64,000 nucleotides of DNA from Diphasiastrum complanatum (GCA_029204225.1 CM055108.1:18197779-18261778); one strand, 5' to 3'; numbered from the stretch's first letter, positions 10,901 to 26,100 are shown. Translations and numbers: made by a program. The notes: generated from the sequence alone by a model not told the origin.

Positions 10901-13900
10901 ATTAGAGGTTTTTCATGCGACTAATTCCTTTTTAACCTCTTGATATTTGGCATTCTTGGTTATTACATATCGCTTAGATTTCATTTGGACCTATTGCTCA
11001 TACTACTACTTCATTTTCAGCTATGGATATATGGCATTCCTGATTATTACGTATAGCTTGGTTTTCATTTGGACCTGTTGATTGGTGCTGGTTTTTCCAT
11101 ATTACTGATCGCCTATGGTGTGGATATCTCTATGATTATGCACGTGGCTCTCTATCTGTTCCTTGGATTGTTGCTCATTGTCAGACTTGGCATATCCTGA
11201 TGGCTTGAGTTATTGCCTCCGTTCCAGCTATTGTTTGTCCAAGTGATCTTCAGGTTTCCCGTCATTTCGGGTTGCTCCATATCGCTTGGTCTCCGATGCT
11301 GAGTTGCCACTTTGTTCTGGTGTTCCAAGACCATCAGGGTACCTTGAGAGAGTCCATTCTCCTCTCTTGGAAGTTTTTGGGGATGTTGCCGCCATATACT
11401 TCAGTGTTGCTCATATGTGCTTTGATACTCATTCCCAGCTACACGTGGATATTGCTCTGATGCTTGCTTTGATGTTGCGGATCCTGTTCCTCGTTCCAGT
11501 GCATTTCTTCTATTCCTCACTTGTGTGCCCAGTGTGTACTTTGGGATTACACTTGCGGCCAGTTTCGATGGGTCATCCGATTCTCCATCCGTTTTTGGTG
11601 TATCCTATGATGGATTGGTATGTCCATATGAGGTCTTTCTAGATGAGTTTTTCGGCTACAGTTTTTCAATTGGGGCCTCTACTATTTCTAGATTTGTTGC
11701 TACTGTTTCCATGCATCATGTTTTTTAAAATGATGCATTGATTTCTTGGACCTTCTAGATCTTTTGGCATGCTGCTCTTCTCGTGATATGGGCCTTGAGG
11801 GTTCCGTGTGCCATTGCTACTTCCATTCATGGGCCTTATGGATACTTTGGGCTTTTGACCATGCTGGTGCACATTTCTCCATTTTAGCTATCCTTTGTCA
11901 GGATGATCTCTTTATGCTCCATGTTTCCTGGCATATCGCTTACTTTTCCATGCTATTACAACGTGCCTGTCATCCTGCTTATGTTCCTACTCGTTGGTGC
12001 TGGTCTTCCGATGCTGCTATCTTTTCTTGGGGCACCTTGCACATATGGTTGATGGTTACGTGTATGATGCGGCTATTCGCGATGAGTGTCCATCTCTTTT
12101 CCAGTTTCCTTATTGGCTTCCCGGATACCTTGGTATGATGTCCCTATCTTTTGGGCTGATCCTGTACTAGCTTGGGTGGGCATTACGGATACCTTGGCAT
12201 TCCTGGTTGCTACTTGATCAATTTGTCGCACCCAAAAATCAGCATCTCAAATCTGATTTTTTTACAGCCAGTTTTCAGCAAATTTTCTTTGGAGGAGGGT
12301 GCCCAAAAATCTGCTACTGATTTTTGGTGTTGGAGCCTTCTTACCTTGCTGTTTTTGTTTTTAGGTTTGCAGCTGTGAAGAGGGCGCCCAATATTCAGCA
12401 CCCTATTTTGGGTTAGGGCAAATTTGTGGCTGGAAAATTGCAGATTTTCAGCAAGCAGTAGGGCGCTTTCAACAGCCCTATTGGAGTGTGTGTTGTTCAC
12501 ACTATTTGGCTTCCTAATTGGGTTTCGGTGTAGGCTTCAATCGAAGCTAACCTAATTTTCAAGAAGCTGGTTTTTTTGTGCAGCCATCTTTCCATTATCC
12601 TTTGGGCACTTTGGTTGTAGATGGAAAGACATCTTGTGCTCCTATTTTCAGCTCTTTGTTTGCTGCAAATGTTTGAGCAGATCTGGTTGTGGAAAGGCTC
12701 TCTTTTCTATCTACTACAAGCTGAAATTCTATTGGAGGTAATGGCTAAAGAATCAGAAGCTATCGGTTCTTTGTTTAGTGAAGATCGGTTGGATGGCACA
12801 AACTACTCCTTGTGGAGTTACATGATGAAGAATCTTCTCATAGCGAAAGGGCTGTGGGATTTGGTCAATAGTGATGAGGAAAGGCCTTCGTCTTTGGCAC
12901 CTCCTACACCTCGTGGATCATCATCATCAACATCATCTTCTCCATCTTCGGAAGAACAAAAGAAGTGGGATAGACGGGATGCACAAGCACATTCTATGGT
13001 TGCTCTTGTTGTGAAAAGATCTATCTTACCTCATATTAGGTCTTGTAAAACATCTAAAAGAGCATGGGATACAATTTATATTATGTATAGAGTCAAAAAT
13101 CCAGCAAGAGTGGTGTATCTCAGAAATCAACTTTCTTTGTTGAAGATGCAAGAAGGGGATCAAGTGACCAATCACTTGACGAAGATCAAGGATCTTCGTG
13201 AGGAGCTTCTCAATATTGATGAGATAATTGAGGATGCTCAATTTGTTTCCATTACTCTCAACTCATTACCTTCCTCTTATCTTCCATTTATTTCATCTTT
13301 GAGTATCTCTCTTAGGGGACAACAACTCTCCTTTGATGAACTTGTTGGGCTGCTTCTTCAAGAGGATCAAGCGAGGCAAAATTTTGTGGGTCACACTCAA
13401 CAAGATCAAGCTTTCTTCACGAAAGGCAAGGGCAAAGGCAAGTCAAAAGAAAAGGGGAAGCCTTCTTCCAAGGATGAGCAAAAGCCCATTGGAAATCAAA
13501 ATGTCAACACTCAAAAGAAGAAAGGGAAGTGCCATTATTGCAAGAAGTATGGGCACTTTATCAAGGATTGTAAGAAGAAGCTTGCGAAAGAGGAGAGTAA
13601 AGGAATTGATACTTTGGAGCAAGAGCTTGAAGCTAGTGGTGATCTCTTCAACCAAGACTATGCTTTTGTGTCTAATATTGCTTCTACTAGTACTTTTACA
13701 TCTATGAGGAATTCAGGTTCTATTTTGCAAGTTGTTGATTTTCAGCCCATTGAATGGGTGATTAATAGTGGTGCTACTCATCATATGACTTCTCGCAAAG
13801 AAGGATTTACTAAATTAGTGAAAGTGCAAAATGGAAGCAAGGTATAATGTGCGAATAATGCATCTTATTCTGTTCATGGAATTGGAATTGTAGCCATCAT

Positions 13901-16900
13901 TCTGCCTAATGGTGAAGAAAAGTACATTAAGAATGTGCTTTATGTTTTGAGAATCAAGAAGAATCTTCTTTCGGTTTTAACTATGCTGAAGCAAGGACTA
14001 GTTGTTGAGTTCAAAGAAGATAAGTGTCTTGTCAAGGATCCTAAAAGATCTCTCTTGATTATTGTTTCGGGAACAATGCATGTTGGCTTATTCATTATGG
14101 ATACCTATGAGCAACGAATTCCCTCTATATGTCTTGTTGCTTCTACATCACAATCATTGGAGTTGGCTGAATTGTGGCACGCAAGGTTTGGGCATCTCAA
14201 CTTTGCAAGTTTGAAGAAGTTAAAGACATTTAATATGGTAGAAGATTTTCCTACTATTGAGCAGCCGGAAGGGCATGTATGCGAGGGGTGCATACTTGGA
14301 AAGTTTGAAAGGAAACCTTTTCCAATTGATGGAACTATAAGGGTTCTTGATAAATTTGATTTGGTTCGTAGTGATGTTTGTGGTCCAATGAGGATCGGAT
14401 ATGTTGGAAAGTGCATCTATTTTGTGACTTTTATTGATGACTTTTCCCGTTTTACATGGATCTATCCTATGAAGGCTAAAACAAAAGTTTTTCAACATTT
14501 CAAAGATTTTCTAGCAATCGTGGAAAATCAGTTTGGGCATTTTTTGAAAACCCTACGCACCGATCGAGGAGGGGAATACATCAAGAGTACGTTCGGTGCA
14601 TTTCTTTGAGAGAAGGGAATTCTACATTAAATGACAACTCCCTATACGCATCAACAAAATGGTGTTGCCAATGTTAGAGGAAACAATACAGATAGAAAAG
14701 GATCGTAAAATCGAGGTTTACCAATCTAGGAATCCTCGATGGTCTTCTACAACTCAAAATGGATCAAAATCAGCAAGCTGTGGTTCATAGATTTGATCTT
14801 GGTTCAATCTGTGTGAATTCTTCTCTATGTCTTTCAGATGAATCAAGGATAGGAATATGTCTACTTGTTGGCCACTATAGTTGAAAGCGTTTAATCTGGA
14901 AAAAATCAGAACCAGATTGACTTGTAATTGCTTCTGTTAATAGAGCCTATGCAATAGATGACTTATGCCTTTGATTTCACCTAAATCTGACAATACATGA
15001 AAGAGAAATGTATGATTGAACAAAACAGAACCAGCGCCCTCCTAGAAATGGTTGATTGTTGTCCTGGCTCTGATCTGCTCTGAATTCGAAGTGGGAATGA
15101 TCTGACTAGTAGCGCCCTCCTCCAAGAATCAGTATGCAACTGTTCTCATCGAAATCTGATGAGAGGAGAAGGAGAAACAAGTAAATGATCAGATCAGATC
15201 CTACTGCGAGCTACTACACAATCTGAGATGGAAGAGACAACAAAGTGATGAAGAATGGAAGATTATCCCAAAATCACACTCCTCCAAATCGTGGAGGTTC
15301 TATTTATAAGAATTGATGTATGTACAATGCATTACATGCTATTGCCAAGTGTCCAAGGTAGGTGGCAATTTGCATGTCTAATTGCATGTGTCTAGTTTGT
15401 CATGCATGCATCTTGCATGTCACATGCAAACTAGGATATGTGGCAAACTAACTTTTTCTCCCCCATGCACATATGCATGGGGGTCTACCAAACTCCAGTG
15501 GACAAGTGGCATCATCATACAAGAAGGCCCTCCACGAGTTTGTTCCAAAAAAATTTGCCTAAGTTTATTTGGGCCTTAAAACTTTGGACCCAGGTATGAC
15601 CATGTACCACTTATAGGCCTACTTAAACTTTGAGAAAATACAACGCAAATTAAAATTGCGTGGCACTAAAATACATGGTGAAATTAATCAAACTTAAACC
15701 ATAACAACCAAGCGAAAGAATCGCACACTTATGGAGATGGCCCATTGCATGCTCAAAGCAAAGGGGCTGCCTCACAAGTTTTGGGCTAAGCGGTTATAAC
15801 GGCAACATACATAAGCAATCGTTGTCCTACTAAAGCATTGAAAGTATTAACTCATGAAGTTTGGTATCGGAAGAAGCCTTCAATCTCTCACTTTCGCATT
15901 TTTGATTGTACGACTTATGCTTTTGTTCCGGATAAACTTCGTACAAAGCTTGAGGATAAAGGAGTTAAATGCATTTTTGTTGGCTATAGTAGTGAAAGCA
16001 AAGGCTATAGGCTGTTCAATTCGAGCACTAACAAGATTATTGTTAGTCGTGAACATTTTGATGAAAAGAATTCATTAGATGTGGCCCCAACTCATATCTT
16101 GAAGGGGACCCACATAGTGTGAATGTTGAAGTTTTTCCAGATTTGGTACCATCCTCTATTTCTAAAGATAAGGGGCAGCAATCAACCAGTTTCGAATTGC
16201 ACAACGCCTCATCAAGTTTAGAGCCTAATGTTCATCAAGAACCACCCATTGTTGCTCAAAATCAGCCTGTAGGAACTGTTGGACAGCAAGGACCAGTTTT
16301 GGAGGATCTTGGACAGCCAAGTGCAGTGTCGGAAAATCTTGGAGGACACCCTAAAACAGTCCCACGGTGCTTGTTGTCGACTTTGCGGGACAACAAAGTA
16401 CGTTCATTTTATCATGGAAAGACACGTGCCTCTACAAAATTAGCGGTCTATGCTGAGTTTTTAGATTTTGCTCTTACATCTCATGGAGACGTTGTGGAAG
16501 AACCTGATTTCTATAAGCAGGCCAAGGGAGTAAAATGTTGGGAGGATGCGATGCAAGATGAGTACGACTCACTCATGAAAAACCGGATTTGGATTCTTGT
16601 TGATCCTCCTCATGGGAAGAAGGCAATTGGTTCTAAATGGGTATACAAAATCAAGTATAAGGCAGATGGTACCATTGAAAGGTACAAGGCAAGGCTTGTT
16701 GCCAAAGGCTATGCTCAACAAAAGGGGATTGATTATGAGGAGGCTTTTTCTCCTATTGCTCGGATGACTACCGTGAGGGTAGTAACCTCTTTGGCTGCCC
16801 TTTTGGGTTGGCGTTTGCGGCAACTTGACATAAAAACAACATTCCTCAATGGTGATCTCAATGAGGAAGTGTACCTTCAACGACCTGTTGGTTTTTTGGT

Positions 16901-19900
16901 TGAAGGCCAAGACAAGAAGGCACTTTATGGACTGAAGCAAGCCCCGAGGATGTGGTATCAAAAGATACATGCCTATTTTTGTAATCGTGGGTTTACTAAT
17001 AGTCCTAGCGAATCTACCCTTTATGTCAAGCATAATTCGGATTATATCATCATTATTTTGCTTTATGTTGATGATATTATTATTACGAGAAGTAATGAGC
17101 AGCAGATTAATGCCGTAATACTTGATCTTGGTATGGTTTTTGAAACCTCAGATTTAGGCCTATTGCACTTTTATCTTGGTCTTGAATTTGCACAAGAAGG
17201 GGCTGGAATTTTCATCTCTCAAGAACGCTACATTGGGCAGATTTTGAAACGGTTCAAGATGGAAGATTGCAAGCCGGTTGCTACACCTATGGAGACAGGC
17301 CTGAAATCAAGTGTCACAACAAGCTTACAGAGAAATGCAGTAAATTGTGGTATAATAAGTTGTCGATCCCCAAAGAGAGCACATAAAAGAGATATTCTGT
17401 CATTATTGGTGATAATTATGATTTAGCAGTGAAGTACAATGGAATGGAAGAATAATCTGGTTGTCAGAGGACATTTATGAATGGCAGCCAATACTGCCAA
17501 GGAAATTGTACAGGGTAAAACAAACAACAGAGAAAATATTCAGGATGTTCAACCATAAAGTCCAGATTCTGGAGAACAATATCTTGGAGAAACTAACCAT
17601 CAACTCAGTATTAAGATCAAACAGGGCCGAGAACAAGATCTGTGCACTATAAATCAGGTTTCAACTTAGACAATACATCATATTTCACAAGGCCAATTGT
17701 TGCAGGCAATGCTTACAATGAACTATCTTGTCCCTCAACAGCCAAGATAAACTTGCTACTCTATAGTTTTGTAAAAGGAATCCTGATCCACTGTATAGTT
17801 CGATTAATACTGGTTAAGACTAGTTACAAATCTACAGACTGTAGAATCCATTATTCAACAGAATCACAATAACATTCATAGGATCATTCTGAATAGACAC
17901 AAAATATTGGTGCTGTGAATCATTCAACAAGAATCAGAAATACAATGTAACATTCTTGAAAAACAAAAAGTGTCTGTCACACACTTCTTCAGATCCTTGT
18001 AAGATATAGTCTACAAACATAAGGCTGGCAAATCACTGCATTGATTCAAGCCTGCCAGTGATAGTACACTACATTCCATTCTGTAGTACAGACAAAGGAA
18101 ATAGCAAAAAGTTCTCTACTCCTGTCTACTACTCTACAAAACAGTGAATGAATGAATGAAAAGGAGCAGGCTCTGGCATGATATATCCAGAGAGAGACTT
18201 GTGCAAGAGAAAAGAGGGCTCTGCAACTATTTGCAAGAAAGAGCAAATGAGCATTTTCCATCTGGAACAGGGCTTCCATAAGCCAATAGCATACTGCCAA
18301 CAGAGATCCGACAGTTGGAATGCAGATTCGCTGCCTAGAAACGCTGCCACGTCTGCCTTTTACAACGCTGTTTATAGATCCGTTTGAATGCGCTGGGGCT
18401 CGCTGATGAAGGATGTCGCTGACTGCCTGCAGGCTGCACAGGCACGATGCCCTGGAAACCGCCTGAGACTATGTGTAGAAACGCGCTGTTGGAGAACGAT
18501 GCCACATCTGCCATTGAAAAATCTATGTGGTATATCAGTGTGCTGGCCTTGAGATGGCAAAAACTAGCCCTTCGAAATTGCTCTAAAACTGCCTGGAAGT
18601 GCACTGGGAGTCGTAGAAGAGATCTCTCTTCGTTGCCCTTGAACGATTCATATTTGGGAAGGAAACAACTTGATCTCAAAAAGAGAGAGAGAGAAAGGAC
18701 TTTGAATGGAGAAGCAGGGCTGACTTACACGATAGCTGCCCTTCAAACCCTGCCTTCAAACCCTCCAGAATTTTGCCTTGGAAGAAAGGGTACTCATAGG
18801 TAAACACGATAAATGCCCAAAAGTTAACTAATGCCCTTTCAAGATGATTGGTGCCTTGATCCTCATTGCCTTAGACTGTATTGTATATAAGAGATTTGTG
18901 AAGCGCAGTTCACACAGTGTCATTAGACAAAGACAATGTCGCTAGACAATGCTTAGATAGTTTGATAATTCTACCTTTTCAACAACTATTCACTGAGGGT
19001 AAGTGAAACAACTTAAGTTTAACATTAAGAAGCTGTAAAAATATATAAATTGACGAAGCCAGAGCACCACATCAAGTAGTCAAGGTGATGGTGAACCATT
19101 TGATACTACTTAATATTGTCAAGCTATTGGCTGTCTCATTTACCTATGTAATTCAAGACCGGACATTTCTTATAGTGTCTCACTCATGAGTCAATTCATG
19201 CATGCCCCGATGACATCACATTGGAAAGCGTTGAAGAGGATCTTTCGATATCTTCAAGGAACAAGAAGTCATGGACTGGTTTTTCCTGCTTGTGATGATG
19301 CATGTTTGGTTGGTTTTAGTGACTCGGATTGGGGTGGAGATCAAGACACTAGACGCTTTACAAGTGGACATTGCTTTTTCTATGAAAATTCTGCAATTTC
19401 TTGGTCAAGTAAAAAGCAGCCCACTGTTGCTACTTCTTCTAGTGAGGCAAAATATAGAGCGATATTTTCAGCCACAACGGAGTGTTTATGGCTGAGAAGA
19501 CTACTTGTTGACATAAAGTTTGGCGAGCCCTCAGCCACTCTTATCTTGAGTGATAGTCAAAGTGCTATTGCCATTGCACGGAATCTTGTTTTTCATGCGA
19601 GGACGAAGCACATCGAGATCCATTATCACTTTGTTCGGGAGAGACTTCATGATGGCGACATTTTACTTGAGTATTGTCCTACAGAGGATAACATTGCGGA
19701 CCTCTTCACTAAGGCATTGCCTAGAGTCAGATTTGAAGCTTTATGCAAAGCTTTAAATTTAATACCACGTGGTGGCTTTATTACATAGTGAAGATTTCAG
19801 TTTTTGTGTTGTCATTTAAGGAGGGTGTTAGAAATAAATGACTATGCTAAAGTTAATCCATAGGTTACTTTGACCCAAAAGGTCGAGATTTGTGTAACCA

Positions 19901-20125
19901 TGGGTATTTAGTTATTTAGGCCATCTTAAGTTTGTCTTAAGTTCAGTTGGACCTAATTTTGGTCATGTACTGACTCGTGGGTCCTTAGAGGTCTAATTTG
20001 GTTTAGGGGCCCTATCTTGACTTTGAGGGTGCCCTACATTCAGTAAGTAGGTAGAGTACATATTTGCTTATTGTGTCACATTTTTCAGTTTGGCTAAGCA
20101 TTGCTCTCCATTGCTTGTGTTGTTG

Positions 20126-20195
<70 letters not shown>

Positions 20196-23100
20196 GAGGA
20201 GGGCGCCCAGCCTCTTCTCCCTTGTTTCTTGTGGAGATTGATTGATAACTAGATCTTGGTGACTTGACTCTTGCTTTCCTACAACATTAGAGGGAGGAGA
20301 CAAACTAGGAAGCAACTCAATGTGGTGAGTCAATTCTTTTAATGGTGGCAATGAAGTCAATGCATCAAAAGCAAATGAAAAATCACACAAAAGGTTAGAA
20401 ACCACTTGAGGATCTGGCATAGTTGTTGGAATCGGGTGATGGTGTGATGCATTCCCCTCGTGGTGAGTGTGATGTGCCTCCTGGACCGCTTGTTTGAGCT
20501 ACACAGTTGCGTGGGATCCATTGGGAGTACATGTGTGTTTTCTTTCTACTTGATATGTCTACTAATACTAGTCAGAGTAGCATGCTGTGTGTGCAAACCA
20601 ATACTATTGCCAATTTGGATCAAGAGATTAGGAGAGAGTTTTCAGATGTGTTCATAGATGATCTTCCATTTGTTTTACCTCCTAAGAGGAATGTTGAACA
20701 TAAGATTGAATTAATACCCAGATCATGTCCTGTCAATAGACGTCCTTACAGAATGAGTCTTAAGGAGGAAGAGGAAGTGAGACGGATGGTCGATGATTAT
20801 CTGGCCAAGGGGCAGATACGACCTAGTTATTCCCCTTTTGCTCTTCGATCATTTTTCTAAAAAAGAAGGATCGATCATGGCATATGTGTGTGGATTATCG
20901 AGGTTTGAACAAGATAACGGTTAAACATCGATATCCTATGCCACGTATAGATGATTTGCTTGATGCCTTGTCAGGTGCCACTGTGTTCAATAAAATAGAC
21001 CTAAGAGTGGATACCATCAAGTTAGAGTTCGTGAAGAGGATGCACACAGGATTGCCTTCAAAACTCGGTTCGGTCACTATGAGTATCTTGTGATGCCATT
21101 TGGATTGACTAATGCCCCAGCTACATTCATGATGATGATGAATGATGTGCTTAGACCGTATATGGGTAAGTTTGTCGTAAACTTTGTTGATGACATTTTG
21201 ACTTACAGTGCAGGTGAGGTCAAGCATATGGCTCACCTTAGAACTATGTTGTCTACTTTGAGGGAGAACACTTTGTTTGCCAATAGTTAAAAAAGTGAAT
21301 TGTTTAAAAAGGAAATTGAGTATCTTGGTCATATAGTGTCTGCTGATGGAGTAAGGTCAGATCCTAAGAAGGTTGATGTGATCGTTGCGTGGCCTGTGTG
21401 TTGATTTGACAGCACTCCGTTCTTTTCTTGGATTGGCAGTATTCTATAGAAAATGTGTTAAGGGATACTCCTATGTTGCAACACCTTTGACTAATTTGAC
21501 TTAAAAAAATAGATTTGGTGAGTGGACTGAACTGCAGCAAGCAAGCTTTGATCAGTTGAAGCAAGCTATTGCTGAGTGCGTCACTCTAAAGATTGTAGAC
21601 CCTCAAAGCCCTATGTTATAGATACGGATGCGAGTAACATTGTTGTGGAAGCAGTTCTGATGCAAGAGGGTAGGCATGTGGCTTTTGAATCATGATAGCT
21701 TGAGATACTTTTGTAAGCAGCCAGACCTTAGAGGCCGGCAAGCCAGATGGTCTGAGCTCATGCATGAATTTCTAATGGAGATTCGGTACAAGAAAGGTGC
21801 CAAGAATCGTGTCGCAAATGCACTATCTCGTGTGGTGTATGATTTGTAGTCATTGAAAATGACTTACTGTCTGAGACAAGAAAGGCTCAGCATGAAGATC
21901 CTCATTGTAAGAAAGTGGAACAGGAGGTGAGTCATGGCCATGCAGAGTGTCAAGAGGAGAGCTCTTCTACCTTGGTTTGCACTTATCTTAAGTATTCCAT
22001 AGAAGATGGAATAGTGATGAGATATGGCAAGGCGCTTATTCCAGCTTGTGAGGTGCTGCGAAAGAGGATCTTGCATCTCTGTCATGATAGCCCTAGTGCT
22101 GGCCATCCTGGTGTGGATAGGAACTATGAGTTGATATGATGTAACTTTTTTGGTGGTCTGGACTTAAGAAAGAAGTAAACCATTGTGTGACACATGTTTT
22201 AAGTGTCAAGTTAATAAGGCTGAGAGGATTAAAGTGCCTGAATTATCCTAGTTGTGGTTGACAGACTCACTAAAATGGCTCATTTTATCCCAACTAGTAA
22301 TGCACCTGGAACGACTGATTTGTTTATACAGCATGTATTCAAACTCCATGGATTACCTAGATCCATTGTATCTTATAGGGATTCTCGTTTTACTGGTGCA
22401 GTATTTTCTAGCAACTTTTGGGCTGCAGTATTTGAGAAATTAGAGGTGCAGTTGGGAATGAGTAGTTCTAATCATCCTGAAACAGATGGGCAGACTGAGA
22501 GAGTTAACCAAACCTTGGAAGACATGCTTAGGGCATATGTGAGTGAAAGGCAAACGCAATGGGAACATTACTACCATTGTTGGAGTTTGCCTATAATGAT
22601 AAAAAGAATGCATCTACGAAGATGAGTCCTTTCGAGCTAAATTATGGTTTTAGACCAGCCAATCTAGTTACTATAGGTATGCCTCATAAGACACCTAGTG
22701 CTATGGAATTCCTAACTCACATGCAACAGATGTTGGAGTTAGCAAAGGAAAATGTAAAAGCGGCAATAGATCGGGCTAATCTGGATCGTACGCCAAGAGA
22801 GTTCGAGGAAGGAGATATTGTATTTCTCAGGATTACAAAGGACTCAAAAACCCTAAAGACAGGGAAGTGTTATAAGTTGTCACCTAGATATTGTGGACCT
22901 TGGAAAATTGTTAAAAAGATTAATAGCGTTGCTTATGAATTGAATTTGCCTGTTGGTTGTAAGGTTCATCCTGTTTTTCATGTTTCACGCTTAAAGAAGA
23001 TTTTATATGACGATGATAACTTGTTGGTTGATGGCCTTGTATTGTTTCAGGAGCATGGGGAGGTGATACATGGACCAATGAGAGTATTGGATCGGAGGCA

Positions 23101-26100
23101 GAGATGGTTACATAATCGTTTGCTCCGTGAGTTCTCTCAAGGATGCTACCTGGGAGACCGCGCATGGGTTGCATGCACAATATCCAGCCTTTGCCATCGA
23201 GGACGATGTCATCTGAGGAGGGAACGGATGTCACATGTACTTTGAATCCCTTGCCCAATGTAAATTGTAAATTGTAATCATTAAATTGTAAATGGCTAAG
23301 TCACCGACCTATGGAGACAATTGTAAATTGCAATGTAAATATCTGTTATAGTGACTTATTTCGAGATGGCCAAGGGAGTACTGGGTCTCATGAGAGTCTG
23401 CTGGACTGACCTCCTAAAAAGTAGGAAGGGTTGACCTGTCAACGTGACACGTGTCATGTGCTCGCCGGGACACTTGGTCCTTGTCACGGACGGTCAATGG
23501 ACGGGTCAACAAGACGTGTCATATGCTCACTGGGACACTTGGTCCAATGCATGTGACACGTGTCAGACTGTCCACCTGCTAGCTTGCCTATGTGTCAGGG
23601 TACTGCCAAGTGGCAAGCGTCGACTGTGCATGGAGTTTGCCATGTGTCGATGTTAGGATGTGTCAGGGTTAAGGGGAGGGGATATAGTGTGAGCCTTGTC
23701 AGGCATTCCTCATTATGGTATTCCTATGCAGCTATGGTGGGGAGGAGACTTGCAGCAGAGCTCTCATGTTTGATTGTTGATCTATGTAAATTTGCTTGAG
23801 ATCAATAAAGTGACGGATTTGTTGGGTGTGTATTTACCTAGGGTTTGTGAGCTTGTGTGCAACATCTACCCTTCCAATAAGAGATTGATTCATAGTGTGC
23901 CTAGGGCGCGATAGATAGCCACTTTACCTAACTTCGTGAAAGCTAAGCCTCTATCCAAAAAGTGTTCACTTTCTTTTCCAAATTTAACCTTGTAGCTTCA
24001 TCCTCAAGTCTCTTGCACTCAATTGGCCTGCACCTAGTTGACCCTCAGGTTTCTTAGCAATAGGCTTTGATCAAGCTAGGTCAATGATCCTAGAATCTTT
24101 TGACGAAAGTAACTACGAAAATGATAGGATGAAAAAGTCTACATCTTTAAGCATTGAAGAAAATAAAAATGTGAAAGCTCGATACTAGAAGGTGTAACAA
24201 CATAAGGGTTGTCAATGTGACATTCACAAACGACAAAGCGTAATACAAAATAAAGAATGGTGAGGGATGAGTACTCTATAGGGCACCACCATTTGTATCT
24301 ATAGACAAAAGAGAGAAAAAACAAGCATCATAGAGATCAATAGGTTAATAGTGGTGGGGTAGTCGTGTGCACAAAAGCTAAAAAATATGAGTAGACTTGT
24401 CATCAACATCAAGTGCAGGGAAAACATACACACAAATAGAATGGCATGTAGTTAATATGAAATAGTTGAGGGGTAAAAAGTAAATAAAGTAGTGATTAAA
24501 AGAAAAAAGGATTCGGGAGTTCTAGGATACGGCAAACTAAGCTAAACCAATAGAGGGTATGATTGAAGGTAGAAGAATAGATTGTTCATGAGATGGGGAT
24601 GAAATGAATGTGTAAGAAAGGAGAATTTTTTTCCAATGAAATTGCTAAAAAGGAACAATGAGAAGCGTGTACCAAAATATAATAAAAGACGTGGAAACCA
24701 AGAATCAACTAGAATATAAAAGCTATAAACTTCAAGTGTCAAAACACAAGGAGAAACAAGTGAAAGCGATCAGTGAATGATGGTTTAATGTATTTCATTA
24801 TGATCAATGATGAATCATCCTCATTAGAAATTATCATCAATCATCACAATCATGGATCATCCTGTTGCTCTTGATTATATTCATCAACATCATCATCAAT
24901 CATCACCATCAATGATCAATCATTACTCACTCCAAAACATGCAAAATTGGTAATTTATATGGAAAGCAACTAGAATAGGATGTAAAATTGTTGCAGCCAT
25001 TCCAAATTATGCAAACAATAGCTTCTGATGGAAAACAACGATAATTGACAATTTACTAAGTGAGAAGTGATAAAATACTGCCCAAAATAGGTGAGTCTCT
25101 TCTTGTGGACATTGGTAGAAGAAAAATTAAATCTTGACCAAACTGGGCAAATAGTAGCCTCAAATATCCTCAATAAGGATTGTAGTAGGACAACAATCAA
25201 ACTTAATGTATCTCTGCAACAAGTAATGGGCAATAGCTGAATGGGTGTAAGACCGTAGGTAGTGCACCAAACCGGCTAAAATATATGTACAAGTTGTAAG
25301 GAATGAGAAGAAGCCAAAGAGACTATCAGATTGGAAGGCTGATACTTCACAGTAAAAAGGAAGCCAAAAATGCAAGTTGGGGGCTCCTAATGACCTGAAA
25401 CAATACTCCAATAATTTCAGGGGGTGAAACTAGGCTGGTTTTAAGGCGACCTACCTTTTAGCAATCGTAATCCAGAAAATGAATTTTCACTAGTATCTAC
25501 CTACGATTCTACAGGAAGGAATACCGCTGCAAATCTTTAGATTGAAAAGTTTAAAATTTGCCTTGCCAAAACATTGAAATTTGATTTTGAGAGTTTTCAA
25601 GTTTCAATCCCTACTTTGGTGTTACACAGGTACTTGTCTTTGTGGATTTCTGGGGAAGTGTATTTGGAAAAAAGGTTCCAAGTTTGAGCTTTGGTTGATA
25701 ATATGTAGGTGATTCAAATTCCCCTTTATATTGAAGACAAGATGAGTTGAAGTTGTCATGTACCTCATCAAATAGAAGGCCTCCAAATCCATTCAGCAAA
25801 CCATTCAGGACGTCCAATGAAAAAAGGTCTGGATCTGCTAAAGTTGTGCCAAGCTCACCCATGCGAACATATCTACATAACAAGAAAGCCGATGAAAACC
25901 ATGTTCAAATGAGACATGCAACCTTTTGAAGGGAAAAATCACAAGACATATGTGACACTTGAAATAGGCATAATCATTTAATGGCTCACAAATATCCTAG
26001 AGTAATCAAGTGCATTCATCTCAAGATAATCTGAAGAGACAAGTGCCTTGCAGCAAAACAGTATAATGCAGTAGAAAGAATTGTAGTTGTGGTGACAAGA

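Larger units (their letters stand above)
12235..20283 (+). mobile_element. Ty1/Copia retrotransposon, 5' LTR not found, two later insertions
   Basis: The domain order gag - protease - integrase - reverse transcriptase - RNase H is that of Copia elements. A polypurine tract (TAAGGAGGG, 19817-19825) leads into a 3' LTR. Two foreign segments split it: 14672-15706 and 17312-19071. In-frame stops occur at 13845 (TAA) and 14607 (TGA), and frameshifts near 15790 and 16120. The leader (12235-12740) has no visible LTR or primer site in front of it, so the 5' end was lost or overwritten. Dead as an autonomous element. Confidence 0.85.
20540..23864 (+). mobile_element. 5'-truncated Ty3/Gypsy chromovirus
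   Basis: RT, RNase H, integrase and chromodomain segments appear in order, followed by a purine-rich tract (GAGGAGGGAACGGA) and an LTR. The gag, protease and 5' LTR are absent. Stops and deletions break every domain, for example the RNase H start and the integrase zinc region. It sits in the 19.8-kb intron of the M16-like gene. Confidence 0.85.
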
